A stretch of 64,000 bases of DNA from Varroa destructor (lineage: Eukaryota; Arthropoda; Arachnida; Mesostigmata; Varroidae): contig NW_019211458.1 in the NCBI RefSeq assembly GCF_002443255.2, positions 21,623,643 through 21,687,642 of the forward strand. The letters run 5' to 3'. Every line of letters starts with the position of its first letter. Positions within the stretch are counted from its first letter, which is position 1. The position numbers and the translations under genes were made by a program. This document shows positions 28,001-41,031 of this stretch, in pieces. A model generated the notes under the pieces. The model searched no databases. It was not told the origin of the DNA and was given only the letters and a program-made list of their open reading frames with translations.

Positions 28001-31000
28001 GGACCTGCTGTATTGTTGAGGTCAAATTATAAGTCTGAAAGCTTCCTGCTTTCTTGTGAATTGTTGCAAAGTCTAGACATAAGAATACGCCAAATTTAGG
28101 TGGCACTACGCTGGTGTACCAGAGACACGTTACTATAGATTGGTCACGTGTCTAAGCTACGCTACTGTATCTTCATTACGATTGTTGTCGTTCTCATCTA
28201 TTTATCCCATGAACTGACTGGTGTCCGTGAATTCACAGTTTAATAAGGATCGACAGTCACTGTTATTTATTCATCTTCAATTAGAATATATTCTCTACGT
28301 TATATGAAATTGTCCTACAGTCATCAACGTTTTCCATGCATATGCCATTAAAATATAGTAAACAATTATAGAATCTTTTATTGTAGCTAAACTTAACAGA
28401 TATCCGTAAACTGATATAGCTAATCAGATGCTACACTAAACCTAACGCAGTCCATTAGTTACTTGCAGTAGCACAATTCTTCCTTTCGTATATATAGATA
28501 TACATGCTCCGTTAGAGCTATATTCCATCAATCTACTTACCCTAATATTGACGAATTTGATTGCCTACCTAAGCTGTAACGTAAGACCCAGTATCCTTTT
28601 TCAGCTTTCCTAATTTAGTTAATCTGTCACTCCGTTACCTTCGTGCAATTATCCTATTTACCCATTCTAGTCTTTGGACACATTCCACTTAATCTATAGC
28701 CTTCTTATAATGAAAGTGATTCTATGTTCCTTTTATGTTGCAGTAATCTTATTATTTCGTATTCTTCTATAATAATTGTATTGTTTAAATAACCTATTAG
28801 TGCACTGGATGGAAAACGTACGCCGCCAAAGTTTACTTTAGCACCATCCGCACAGTAGGTTTCCTGCGCATCACATTAGTCTGTCGTTAAAACCTCATTT
28901 TACCCAAAATCCAGTCATAGCCCCGTCACAAGCCTCTTCTACTATGGAAGCTTTCTTGTATATCCGGTAGTCTGGTGCCCGCAGTTGCTCTCCGTCTGCA
29001 ATTCATTCAATTCTAAATTTTCACATCGAAATACTTTATCAGTTCTGAATCATTTTTCCAACGAACATAGTTTCACCCTTCAGTGGGCAAAAAAAACAGG
29101 TTTTTAAATTGCTTTCAATTTTTGCATCTGCTACTTCTCTGTTGAGCCATGCTCATGTCTTTGGCTGTCGATTTCAACTCCTCGAGCGTCATCTTTAAAG
29201 AGAATAATGGAGAAAGGTAATTACATGTTTACAATGTAAAATTCAGCAACTCTACTGTCCTCACCCAGACGAGCCGCTCGTATGTTTTGGCAAAATTACT
29301 GTTTGTAACCTTAATCACGTGTCGTATTAATGAAACCAGATGGACTATGAGAACCGTGCGGATATTGGGTCAGGTCGTTAGTGGGGTTGAAATAGTCGGC
29401 AAGGTTTACACATCCGACCATGACCGTAATGATAATCATAAAAAGCCACAACCTTTCAACTTCACGCATCGAACGCAACGGTTCTGAAGGATACAAAAAT
29501 AACGAAAAAGTAAACGCTCCTATATCAAACATACATAGTCAAAAGGGTCATTCGTTCGATACATAAGTGTCATGCAAAATACACGCACCACTAAAGATGT
29601 AATTTTAGTTACCAGCTGGACCGTTACTGTGATATGATCGGGGATTACGAAATTATTAAATTGTTACTTAATTTCCGAGGTGGCGCGAAGGAACGGCCTA
29701 TTTTTCTTCCTAGCCACGTATAGCTGGCTCTTGAATACAGCGTTCTCAGGTAATAAGACCGAGCTAAGCTAGCAGTAATAGGTGATTTACATAAGTCTAA
29801 TACTGGGGCATATTATGCCTGCTGCGGTAAGGGTTGACGTATCTGCCCATTATATGCATCAAATGTGCTAACACATATTTGACGTTAGGCCATCGCGAAT
29901 ATTAGTGCAGCATTAATTATCGCTTCAACTCGGGTTCGGACGACAAAAAATATGACCAAGATCAAATTCAATAACGTATATAGAAATTTAGCCAATAATC
30001 CATCTTGCCTTCCCTATTTGTTTTCCGTGTACCAGCCTTTATGCATAGCTGAAGTCGCTCTAAGCTGATCTGACTATACGGCCTGCCCCTGGCCGGTCAA
30101 ACACCGCAGCAGTGTAATGCCGTCATTAGATAATTACTATAGTTATCTGCTTTAGCGATGACCCACGACAGCAGTCCCACCATCCCAGCTAATATCCGGT
30201 ACGTCGTTAGGTGTAGGACCATTTTTTCGCTTGTTCCCGGAAGGCAGAAACGATTATTATTGTTTGGTCTATTCAACTCCGTCGCTTTTAGGTCCGTTAT
30301 GCAAATAAGCACCGTTAATTTTCGTAGCAGAGTAGCTGTGCTAAAAACAAATCGTTTCAACAAACGTCTTCTCATCGAACGGGACGGTTACGTAAACTAG
30401 AGTTTCAATACTTATACGTTACCAGAGCTTCGTAAATCGCAGCCAATACCGTTTTGTTGACCTTAGCCAGTGGAAGACCTGGCGCTAAAACTATACGTTT
30501 TCCTGTCATAAAAGAAGCGAAGGGATCTATGAAATCGGGTTATCTTCACATATCCTGTCCGTTGATGAAAAAACTTTGTTATTAGATTATAATATATCAT
30601 CCCTATTTAATTTCATATACAATAATATAATTTTCACCTTCGAATTAGTGTGAGCAGTTTCATTTTATCTTAGCCATATAGGAATTTTCACATGGCCACC
30701 ATGTCGTCTTAAGGCCAGAGCTTAAGGCCGTGCTTCCCAGGCCTTTCCTCTCGAGCGATCGTACTCCTACTGCGTTGTATTCCCTTTCGGTTATCGGACT
30801 CTGTGTGGCCTTCGCATCCCTTGCTTCAACGTTTTACCACGATAACAAGTGAGGATAACAATTCATAGTTGAATGACCGCCGTTTTTGGACCGATCTTGT
30901 TATGGGTCATCATTCGTTATTCGTTAATACTTAACAGTGGACTTCAGCCTTGACCCACCCAAAGCCATCGGTTCGATTGATTTTCTACACTCCACCACAC

Positions 31001-32500
31001 ATCTGTGTTATTTTTTATATTCTTCGTCTATTTCGGCCTGTTGCCATGATCGTGCTGTTTGACCGGTTCTACGCGCGGGTTCGACCTATTACTAACCTTA
31101 ATCGTAGATTTATTACGCTGTACTGCTGAGCTGACCGCCGTCACCCATGTTCCTCTTCGAGCGAATAATAGCAATGACATGTCCCATTCACACATGTTGA
31201 AAAGCATTTTTCGGTTAATCCCCATAAACTTTTTCTGCATTACTTCAGCCGAACGCAAAATGGCCGACGTTCTAAATCATTTATAGGTAATTACGCTAGC
31301 GGCTAAAAGTGATTTAATTGCCAAGCTTCATTTGGGTACGCTGCAAACTGGGACAAGAGGCGGTCACACCGAGGAAATACTTTGACACCGAATAAACACC
31401 TAAGTGTCCAAACTGTAACAAAAAAACAAACAAGTTGCAGCTTTCCTTATTACGAAATATATACATTTAACAAAGAAAAAGCACATAAGCTTAGTTGTTT
31501 ATTTTTTACTGTGATCGGGTCGATAACAGACACTTGTTTTATATTATTGTATTTCAATAAAAGAAAATAGTATATATATTTACGTTGTTTAGTATTTGAC
31601 CTTTATAATTCATTTAAACAATAGCGGCTGTACTTGACGCAGCAGGTCGGAAGCAGCGACCTGTCTCCGCAAAGATCCGTCGTCACCTGTCGAGAGCCAC
31701 AAAGCGTAGCTGTGAAGTTCGAGGCAGGATGTTAAGAACTTTGCGTTCTGAACGTTTGCACGGGAATATCTCCACAGCATATTGAAACTACCCTTTACGA
31801 TAACATGGTTTTACTTTGCTATGGCGCAAACGATGTAACTATTTTTAAAATTTAAATGTAGCGTTACTTTTCGACGCTGAAAATTCTGCAACTGTTATCT
31901 GAAATCATGGGGCCGCAATATTGCTTACGGCAGAGCTCTGAACTAGAGTTTCGTTAGAACTTTTGACCACAAAACCTTAAATGAGAAGTTCCTTGCCTTC
32001 TTTAAATACAAGAAATGGTTCGAGTGTATATGCACTTAGAGAAGTGCTCCTCAGAAGTAAACCTCTCTGGCATCTCAGTCTCGTCCTAGTCTTAGTCTTC
32101 ACTTCTGCTAATAATGCGCCAGGCAATACTATGTGTGAATCCACCGGTTAGTCTGCTACTAAGTGAAGAGTAAGGGATTATAAGTGGCATTTTCACGGAG
32201 GCATCCGTTTGCAGAATAAGAATTCATCATCTGACAGTATACACAAACTCCGGCTAAGGAAGGATACGCGAGTATCTTTGGGGCCCACGTGCGGAACGCA
32301 TGCGTACGTCCGCAACGCTGTGACGCATTGGAAACGTATACAGTATTGTCCCGCAATTTGTTATTGCCCTCTCGGCGAACAACTATGTGGCAGAGCGCTG
32401 ATCCTGTAGGGTGCAGTTAATTTCTATTATATTTCATACGTTTCATCTGTTTATCCACATCGAACGAACTAAAACAAAGAAAGCAAAAGGGAGGGCTAAA
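22001..32500 (-). other. Presumed intron; AT-rich, no gene recognised
   Basis: The longest ORF is a 145-codon minus-strand frame at 23752-24189 with no ATG at its start, no recognised domain and a length expected by chance. A 10-bp direct repeat (AACCTTCAAT twice) lies at 26445-26464. The stretch 27.6-29.2 kb is notably poor in ORFs and rich in A/T. No transposon protein was recognised. Confidence 0.45.
26445..26464. repeat. 10-bp tandem duplication
   Basis: AACCTTCAAT occurs twice head to tail. It is a minor feature with no associated gene. Confidence 0.8.
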
Positions 32501-33721
32501 CAATGGTATATTCTGACTGTTCGAATGAGTATGTTACGCGAGCTATCGCAATAGCAGCTACTAAACAACAAGAAGCAGAAGAATCATGGTCAAAGTCATG
32601 CTCCGAATGTTCTGCAGAACCAAGTAGGGATTACAATAAGGATGAAACCCTTCAACACCTAACTGCACTTGCTTACATTTTCATATTTTTCAAGTGTTAT
32701 TTCTCAGTCTTACTGGCACAACAATGTTTGACGTGCACATGCAGTATGTGTTGCGCTTTCAATCAGAAAAGCATCGTTTCGAGTAAAGCAAGTAACTGAA
32801 TTAAATTGCACGGTACAGTGCATCATCTGAACATAGCTTAAATCGGAAGCTATAAAGGGATCATTTAGGACATTCTCCGAACAGATGGAGGCATACGAGA
32901 CATTTAGCGAATTTCTATTTGCATATTGTCCTAGTAGAGAAGGGTAACAAAAGCCAAATAGAGCGGTAACGTGGTTAATGCAGCAGCGACAGGAACAAGA
33001 CTGGGTTAGTACCATCACGATCCAAAACAAGGGGTCAAGGTCGTCGGTTCAGATGCTGTGCGTCAACTCGACCAGGTACTATGATAACATGGGCTTATAG
33101 GATGATAGTATTACAGCGGCGAACGGTTGTGTTAGGTTGTCTTGGTTATTCTCCTCTTCCAAGAATGGACTTATCTTGAGAAGAGTCAAATATTGCCGCC
33201 ATGCACGCTACACTGCAGATGATCGTTCCCGGTCGTGGGACCAGTCAAGACACTATGATACCGCCAATAGGTAGACGGCTCGTTTCTTTAAAAGATATAA
33301 ATCGTAACCTATAGCAAATAGATAACCAACTTTCTTAGAATGCTTATTAAGGGCGCACTATATTCAGCAGGTGACCAACTTCGTCACGAATCACTGTGTT
33401 AAGTTAAGTTCTCCGTAGAAATTTTTAAATCTAAAATCCGAAAAGTGTATCCTAAACATCGTTCGCCTAACAATAACATCTGAGCTCAAGCGTATATATC
33501 GTAAATTTTACCAACTCATGCGTTTCTGTGTGCCAACAATAATTTTGCCTCGTTCGATCATTATAGGGAATCTTTACTTCTGCTCGCTTGCCCAGTTAAT
33601 ATATTACCGAATATCAATGAGGGACCAAAATCGTAACACGAAGACACGTTTGTTGGCCAACTGGATCGTTCATACAGTCACATTATCTCATAATAAATTC
33701 AAAAACTTGGTCAATCGCTAT

Positions 33722-33737
33722 GCTAGCTAGCTAGCTA
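33722..33737. repeat. GCTA tetranucleotide repeat
   Basis: Four copies of GCTA in tandem, visible directly. Confidence 0.8.
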
Positions 33738-36038
33738 CAAGCAGGAAAGGCCGTGTCAGGTAGGCAAGGCCAAGATTTCCACGTACTAACAGGCCAGATC
33801 GATTTGCTAATTTGCCGTTGATTCGACAAATATTATAACTGCCATTCGAGTGGTGATAGCAGACTCTCGATCTCTCACCAGTACCATTCTGTTACTATTT
33901 AGCTACTATTGGAGGTAGGTCGGCAACTGATCCGACGTGACGCATTTACCCTAACGCAAACACATGTCGTTAGCAGCAGCGACGCGAGCAGTCAGTGAGG
34001 ACGACATAATGCGGAGAAGCCAGCTAACGAGTTCTGGCCAATACATAGAGACAACGTAGGCGGTAGGATTTTTCGATCGTTCAGGTCGACAGAGATCATG
34101 GGAACTATATTGGACCCGCGATTTGTATTACTGTTGCCCGCTGCCGATTCCACTCGAGTTCTACAAATAGCCATCGAGGAAGGGAAGCCACAGCACCTTT
34201 GACCCGCTAATATGCATACACGATATGACTTAATGGACAGATATATATACAACGGAAGAAAGACAGGGAGACTGCTAGAACTACGCGCGAGCTGCATCAC
34301 TCCGGCATGTCATTATATAACACGCGCATTTAGATTAATAGGTCGACTTCGAGTTGATAGCAGTCGAGGTGAATCTGAGATAAGGGCCAACCCAGTGAGG
34401 TGGCACGTGTCGTTAGGCTGTAACTTAGTACTGGGGCCAGTTGGGCAGCGAATGTGCCATTTTCCGGTAACTGAATCCGGACTGAAGGGGTGGTCTCTAC
34501 TGTGAGAGGATCACTACACTCATAGTGCAACCAAGCGCAACTGATAGCTTGCATTGTTGGTTTGTCTGTTGGCCTGATGACTTGTGATCATTCTGTGCTT
34601 AGCGGCAGAAACAAACATACCACGGTTAATGTACCACACACGGGAAAGTGGGACAGGACGCTTACTATGGAGCTGAGATACATCGAGCGTGCGTTTCCGA
34701 ACAGTTGCGTCCAGTTTGCGCACTGTCTGACGCGAGCACGAATTTAGCGCAGGAAACGTGGGATAGCCTAAGGTTCCATTAAATAGGTATGAGTAGATAG
34801 TATAACGAACCTGCACAGCATTATGCTTCGATCGACCTGGAAAGTAGTGGATTCTTCGGAGCTCTCGGAAAAGGTGCAAAATAAAAAGCGGGAACAAAAC
34901 CCGAAAAGTGTGTCGATAGGCCCCCCAGAAGGCAGTGGCAGACGCCCTATGGAATAATGGGAACATACTCTTTTCGAGATACAGCAGCGGGGACCCGCTC
35001 GTCTAGAAAGACCCTTGCTTTGAATCGAAAGTCCGCAGCAAAGCGTTGAGGGAACCATATCTTTCAAGAAATACTCCGAGACCGCATGCCAATATAGAGT
35101 CGCCTTAATCACAGTTTAATGCCCCCATAGATGCCGTAGCGGTATTGAAATATACGTCTATGTGATAAAATCCATAGAATCCGTTCTGGATGATAATCTA
35201 CACTCTTTATGAGTTTCTGAGTCGGTGCCAATCGTCAAAGTGTCAGTGTTTCTTGGTCTCACTCAATGATCTGTTTCGTACGCTCCCTAGCTTCAGATTT
35301 CAAAAAACACATAAGAAGCGTGACTATTTCTCGAAGTAGTATGATAAACGGGTCCTTAAACGCCAGCTGACAGGTGAGCATTACGTATCTTACGATACGC
35401 TAGTATAGCATCATATCTATTCGAATGACTCTAGCGATGAGCAGAATCTACCATTCGATAGATATATACGTTTTTCAGGCTAGTTCTCAAGATATTACCG
35501 TTTTGCGGGGTATAACAAATTGCCGTAATTTGCATATCCGACTGGAAGGATTCAACAACGTTATTATATCACACTCGATGAGCGAGTTCACTTATCATGA
35601 ATGAGGTGCTACGTTACTGATAGGAATCATATTCGACATTGCGGTCTTTGCTGAAGCTGTCTTGCAGCCTTTTGCAGAGACCATCGCAGTCTTCAATCTT
35701 CAAGACCTAACGTCTTACTGCGCCGCAACAGAACGTATATTACCTGCATCGTCTCTCTGCATAAGACAGTGACAAATGAAATAAAGATTTACGCCCAGTA
35801 AATGCGGCCTTCTGAAGCTATGCCAAGTAGTGCTCGCACCTTCTGTTATAACAACAATGGCTGTAACAGTAATACTGTAATTACACGATTAGTAATAAGG
35901 TCAATGCTAATAAAGTAAAACTTTGAAATAGCTCAATGATCGTCATTTTCATCCATGTCGTTCCTCTGTGTAAATCTTCCGCATTAATAAACGAAACAAT
36001 TTGTATCATCATGAGGAAGCTATCTTTCTTCTCACCGT

Positions 36039-36040
<2 letters not shown>

Positions 36041-36070
<30 letters not shown>
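36041..36070. repeat. Pure (GTC)10 trinucleotide repeat
   Basis: Ten uninterrupted GTC units, each junction giving a CpG, sit in AT-rich non-coding DNA. In one minus-strand frame it reads as a Thr run, part of a 64-codon ORF with no other support, so it is taken as a microsatellite rather than coding. Confidence 0.9.
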
Positions 36071-36074
<4 letters not shown>

Positions 36075-38117
36075 AGGTCTAGCGCGAATAAACAGAAACA
36101 TTGCCACCCGGTGACTCATATAATTAGTTATATGACTGCGATTGGCCGTAGTTTATGGCATCTGCAATTGTTTCATGTTGCGACCCATTCCTTTCACACC
36201 GGACGATTATACATATTTGCATTTATCTAATGCTAGAGGCGATGTACCGAAGCCAAGGCGAGTCTTTTGCTACTTCCGGCGCGGTAGCTGCCGAGGAAGG
36301 CAACGGAGCTTAGACGATAGCCGTACGACTAAGCGAACAGTTTGCATCTCATGCATGAGAAACAGCAGCAACAGTAAACGAGGAGGCATGACGAATGAGA
36401 CGTGCTCGTCCCGGATCAGCCGTACACACATTTGTAGACCGTCTCTTCACAGTGCGACATAATATTACAGGAATACATTGTTCTAGTCGTCCGGCGAAGA
36501 TTCCTGATGAGTAATTTATCCTGTATTTATTTGTTTGCTACGCAAATAATAGTTCTGATACGAGCCGGATCAGTAGACTAAATTGCGAAGATTAGACACT
36601 GAAACATCTAAAAGTGTTGAAAAACTGGAATCGGCGCAATCCCTCTGATCAGCCACTACAATATGACGTATCTGTACTCTGTGAACTTATCTGCAAAACC
36701 TTTATATAAACATCTTCCGACGACTCCCTCCTTTCCCCAATAGAGGTCTATTTTATGCACTTCTTCGTTAAGCAGTTTCTGCTATGGTTTGTATTTTGTA
36801 AGTTATCATCGGCTTGAGACAGGACGAAGTACGGCCACACGTGCCGAAATGGAGACACAACTGTCAGTACTCCATTTGCTAATCTAAAGTGTCTTCCTTA
36901 ATATCTGATGGTCCTGATGGCTGTACCAAAATGGGCCAAGGAATGCAAAGAAAGCTACATACATTCGCTGCGTGCTTTTCCGCTAAGGTGGCTAGGTTTT
37001 TTAGGCTGACGCCTGGCTGCGCGTGCATGACTTTGCACATGCGCCGTGTTTTGTACTTCGTCTGTGCCAGTTGGCGGGAAAGGGGCAACCTATGACAATT
37101 TTAAGCAGCCGACCAGCTACAGAGCTGAGTCAGGATTGCCTGAAGGGAACCTTCCTTTTGATGGTGTCCGGAAATTTTAGTGCCGCAAGAAAACAGGGCA
37201 CCAACGAACGAAAGTTCTGCGCGCGTCCTCAATGATGACGCACGACACCGGCCGAGAAAAGAAGGAAAGGGCGGTCGCTCGCAGCAACACGGCGAGGGGG
37301 TGATTTTGTGGAATAACCGAATCGCATGCGTTTCCCTTAATATTTCTTTTTTTAAAATGCCATAACACGGAATCTGCGCTTCTTGGACCTTTCTTTTCCC
37401 TGCGGACTTACGCTGTCCTCGTCAGCGCCAGGAGCTTATTCGGCTCGCAACAAAAAAGTCCAAAGTCATTCGTATTGCCACTAACCGTTGTTCATGGGGC
37501 TAAATATACAAAATATTTCTCTTCACTCCCCTTGTAGTAGCCCATATATTTTTTCTTTATCCTTAGTCTCAATCGCCGCCTCTCCTTTTTACTCCTGTAC
37601 TCCCGGGACAACCGGCTTTTTTAAGTTGTCCTGTTTTGTCGGCAAGGCTTTCGCGGACGTCACCATCGAAGTCGTTGCTGGCGACGCCTTTAACGATGCG
37701 CAAACAGCTCTGGCATATCCACCACAAAAAAGCAATTTAGAAATTTATTCGAATCATAGAATAAGACAAAGCTCGTCCACCTGCAATTTGTGTAGGATAA
37801 TCAAGGCAGCAGAAAATAAATTCAGGTATATTCGAGGTCTACGCTAATCGTCAACTTCACATTCACGCTGAATACACCTCAAAACGTTTTTCGCAAAAAC
37901 TACTATAGCCAATCCTTGAGTCATGATAGGAACAGCGCAAACGTTTGACGCGAACGTATGTAATTTGCTGTAGTATCAAGAATGAGAATGAGAAAGAGAA
38001 GGTTTGTATGAGTTGGGCAGGCTAAAGAGCTTTTGAAAAATCGTGCACGCAAACACTTTCATTTAAACCAGTTACGACCAGGATCCGTTCTTATTTGTGC
38101 ACGTACTTCTAACTAAT

Positions 38118-38120
<3 letters not shown>

Positions 38121-38156
<36 letters not shown>
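38121..38156. repeat. (TA)18 microsatellite
   Basis: An uninterrupted TA run of 36 bases. Confidence 0.95.
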
Positions 38157-38160
<4 letters not shown>

Positions 38161-38503
38161 CAGTTTTAATTGCATAAAGAAGGCCCATATCTAACTAAAG
38201 AAGGACATTCACGCAATTTTTTCTCCAGTACCAACCTTAATAGTGGAACGATGGCCCGGCGATTTTATATAGATATATAAATTCCATATGTCAAACGGGT
38301 TTAATATGTTGTCTGCACATAATCAAATATTTTAGTAAGTTAAACGTATTTTTTCATTTATTTTATCCAATGTTATTTTTATTATCAAATAACATGCTCC
38401 AAGCGGAAAGCGATACATGAAGTTATTAACGGCTACTTAGTGCACACGACGTGCACATGTATTGAGCATATACCGTATTGTACAGATATAAAATAGACCT
38501 TAC

Positions 38504-38526
38504 ATATATATATATATATATATATA
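38504..38526. repeat. TA microsatellite
   Basis: An uninterrupted TA run of about 23 bases, some 350 bp from the (TA)18 tract. Confidence 0.9.
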
Positions 38527-39865
38527 AGAGACTGTGCTATCATCGAGTTGGGCCAAGATAACTTTTCATTCAGTCCAGTTCGTGTTCGGTAGCAGAACAG
38601 ATCTCCTATGTCTACTCTACTATATGAGGCACTCTTTCGTCCCTAGCTATGAGACACTCGATTTCAACACACCAAAGACTCCCTTGTTACTTAATTTTAC
38701 TTTCTTGTCATAGCTCTTGCTATGCCATTTTTAGTTTTAGAACATCTGTTATAGGTCGGTTTGTGCTAGCATGTTCACGAACATATGCGCGGAAAGTGTC
38801 AATCACAAAAATGAGACAGAAAACGTGATTTAATTTAAAAAAAAAAAAAGCCAGTGATCCGCTTCTCATTCTGACCTGTACTGTTGCGGGTCTAAATCAA
38901 GCTAACAAGCTTGACCAGCCTTAGTAGCTACCTTTACTATTATCGTTACTACAAGACACAAAAAAAAAATAAAGAACTTGCTTAATTATGGAAGCTTTCG
39001 CCAATTTAATGCCGTGGATCGACAGATAGCCCTCGTCGTGCGATATGCACACTCGTCGGCAACACTTGCAAGTGCAAAACAGCCGCTGCTTACAGTCTAG
39101 GCAGGTAACTGAGCTGGTACTAAGAATTTTTGCTTCGTCGTTATTGGCGCGGCTGTTCATTCAAACCATCAGAAACCGTACAGCCGCTGCGGCTGAGAAC
39201 AGGCCAAATCGAATTTGCTTTTTAGCATGGTCGGCAATGCCCTCGCTGTTCTATCTAATATAGCTAGTTCCACCGTGGTCTGCCTCCTCGTTTTTTGTTT
39301 TGGCGGCCTTTTCATTCTCCCATTACTTAGTGGCCTGGTTTGTCTAGTCTTGGCATTGAATCGATCCCGCTAATCAGCCTAGGATGGCTGCAAGTTTTCA
39401 CCTTGCCTCTTCTGCAGCCATTTCTTGTCCACGAGCCTTAAGACGGTATGTCGCCTATGTAAACATTAACCTTTTCTATCGTTGCTAGCGCTCATCTTTC
39501 CGCTTGTACAGAATGTCCTTCACTGTTCTTACAATAGATGCGGTAAATTTGATTCACAGTATTGAACAGCTGACAAGGACAGCCGATGCCAGAGTTCCTT
39601 TAGAACATACGTTGTGAGACGTGAACAATATTTTATTTTTGTCAAAGGGTCGTGTTTTTGCCTTTCTAAATTAAATAGGCTAACATACTCAATCGAGAAG
39701 ATGCGGACCCTTCAAACTATAGCTATCAGGTTGCTTAAGAAATCGATAAGCCAACATGTAGAATGTACGAGATAGGTCATAGAAAGGTTTAGGCCTGAAG
39801 CCTTGAGAAAAAGGCACAAAGCATACACACTGGAGACATTCATTTGAGTGCGTACCATGCAGAGC

Positions 39866-39884
39866 TTTTTTTTTTTTTTTTTTT
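39866..39884. repeat. T19 homopolymer
   Basis: Nineteen consecutive T. On the minus strand this is an A tract, as left by poly(A)-tailed retroposition. No retroposed gene or SINE-like body was recognised next to it. Confidence 0.9.
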
Positions 39885-40225
39885 ATAAAAAAGCCTCCTA
39901 GACATTAGGAGCAGCTTGACGATATAAGGTCAATAATCTCAATCAAATTTCCTTCTAAATTCTGATTCATTCTTTTATGTAGACTGCGGACATATGTACC
40001 ATTTAGTTTCGATCTGAGTTAGCACTTACTCCTTCTTTTTTAAGGCATAGGTCACAGTAAATGCGAAAACAATAGCCTGAGATTAGATGAGTCTGATTTG
40101 CAGATTAACAATATAAAAAGTTATTGATCGTAGTGCATTATTGGCTTCTATTTAGTCTGACACCACGGTGCCAGTTAAGCACAATAGTAATCGCAAAAGC
40201 TACATCGATCTAAAACCACTAATTC

Positions 40226-40253
40226 TATATATAAATATATATATATATATATA
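40226..40253. repeat. TA microsatellite
   Basis: A TA run with one A insertion near its left end. Confidence 0.85.
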
Positions 40254-41010
40254 CATGTATGGTTCATAAACAGTTTACTTCGAGGTTTTTACCGTAAAAA
40301 AACTCACACGTGTAGACCCCATATTCTATATAAGCAGTTTATATATATAAGCAGTTTATTTCAACCACGCCGACCTCCAATAACATTTTTTCGACCTCAC
40401 ACTAAGTATGTGTAATAAATACGGGTTCGGCTATTGTGACTGAAATTGATTAATACTTAGGGGATTTTTGGTTATTTATAATCGATACTCTCGTGAAACA
40501 CTTCCCTTTTTCATCCTTTTTTTTCCTGTGCACAGCGTATCTTTGCGCAAGCTAGTAATCCTAGCAGAGATATGCGTCTCCATATCTGCACTTGAACCTA
40601 CAAATTACTAACCATATGTGCGAAGAATTATTCATTAATGTGAAATAGTGGTACAATAAATTTCTGTGCTTTAATGCCTACACGCATCCACGATTCGTAA
40701 AACAGATCGAGACCTAACATGGACGATTTACGAATATGGTACCACACTTGCACAAGCTGTAGAAATAAAATGAGCGCTTAAGAGACAACGGAAAAAAGTG
40801 CGAAAACGGTTAGAAGCAGCCAAATACCCCCGGGAGTCATTGCATATAGCCCCGTGACTACCTCTGATAGTCTTTCTTTCCTTCAGCTCGTATATATAGA
40901 CCACATATTTGCACGATTCCCCAGATACAGCTGCCCCAATAAGCCGAGAGGGCCACCGCGCAATGGCACCCGGAAAGCAAGCACTCGACCCCACCCATAG
41001 AGTTCTCTCG

Positions 41011-41031
41011 AACAACAACAACAACAACAAC
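41011..41031. repeat. (AAC)7 trinucleotide repeat
   Basis: Seven AAC units in tandem, visible directly, in presumed intron. Confidence 0.9.

Noticed and set aside
34520..34966. 148-codon minus-strand ORF
   Set aside because: No recognisable domain and an irregular composition. Chance length, and it overlaps several other frames.
37488..37847. 119-codon plus-strand ORF with hydrophobic N-terminal part
   Set aside because: The hydrophobic stretch is broken by Ser and Pro and lies too far in for a signal peptide. No domain, conserved cysteines or splice context.
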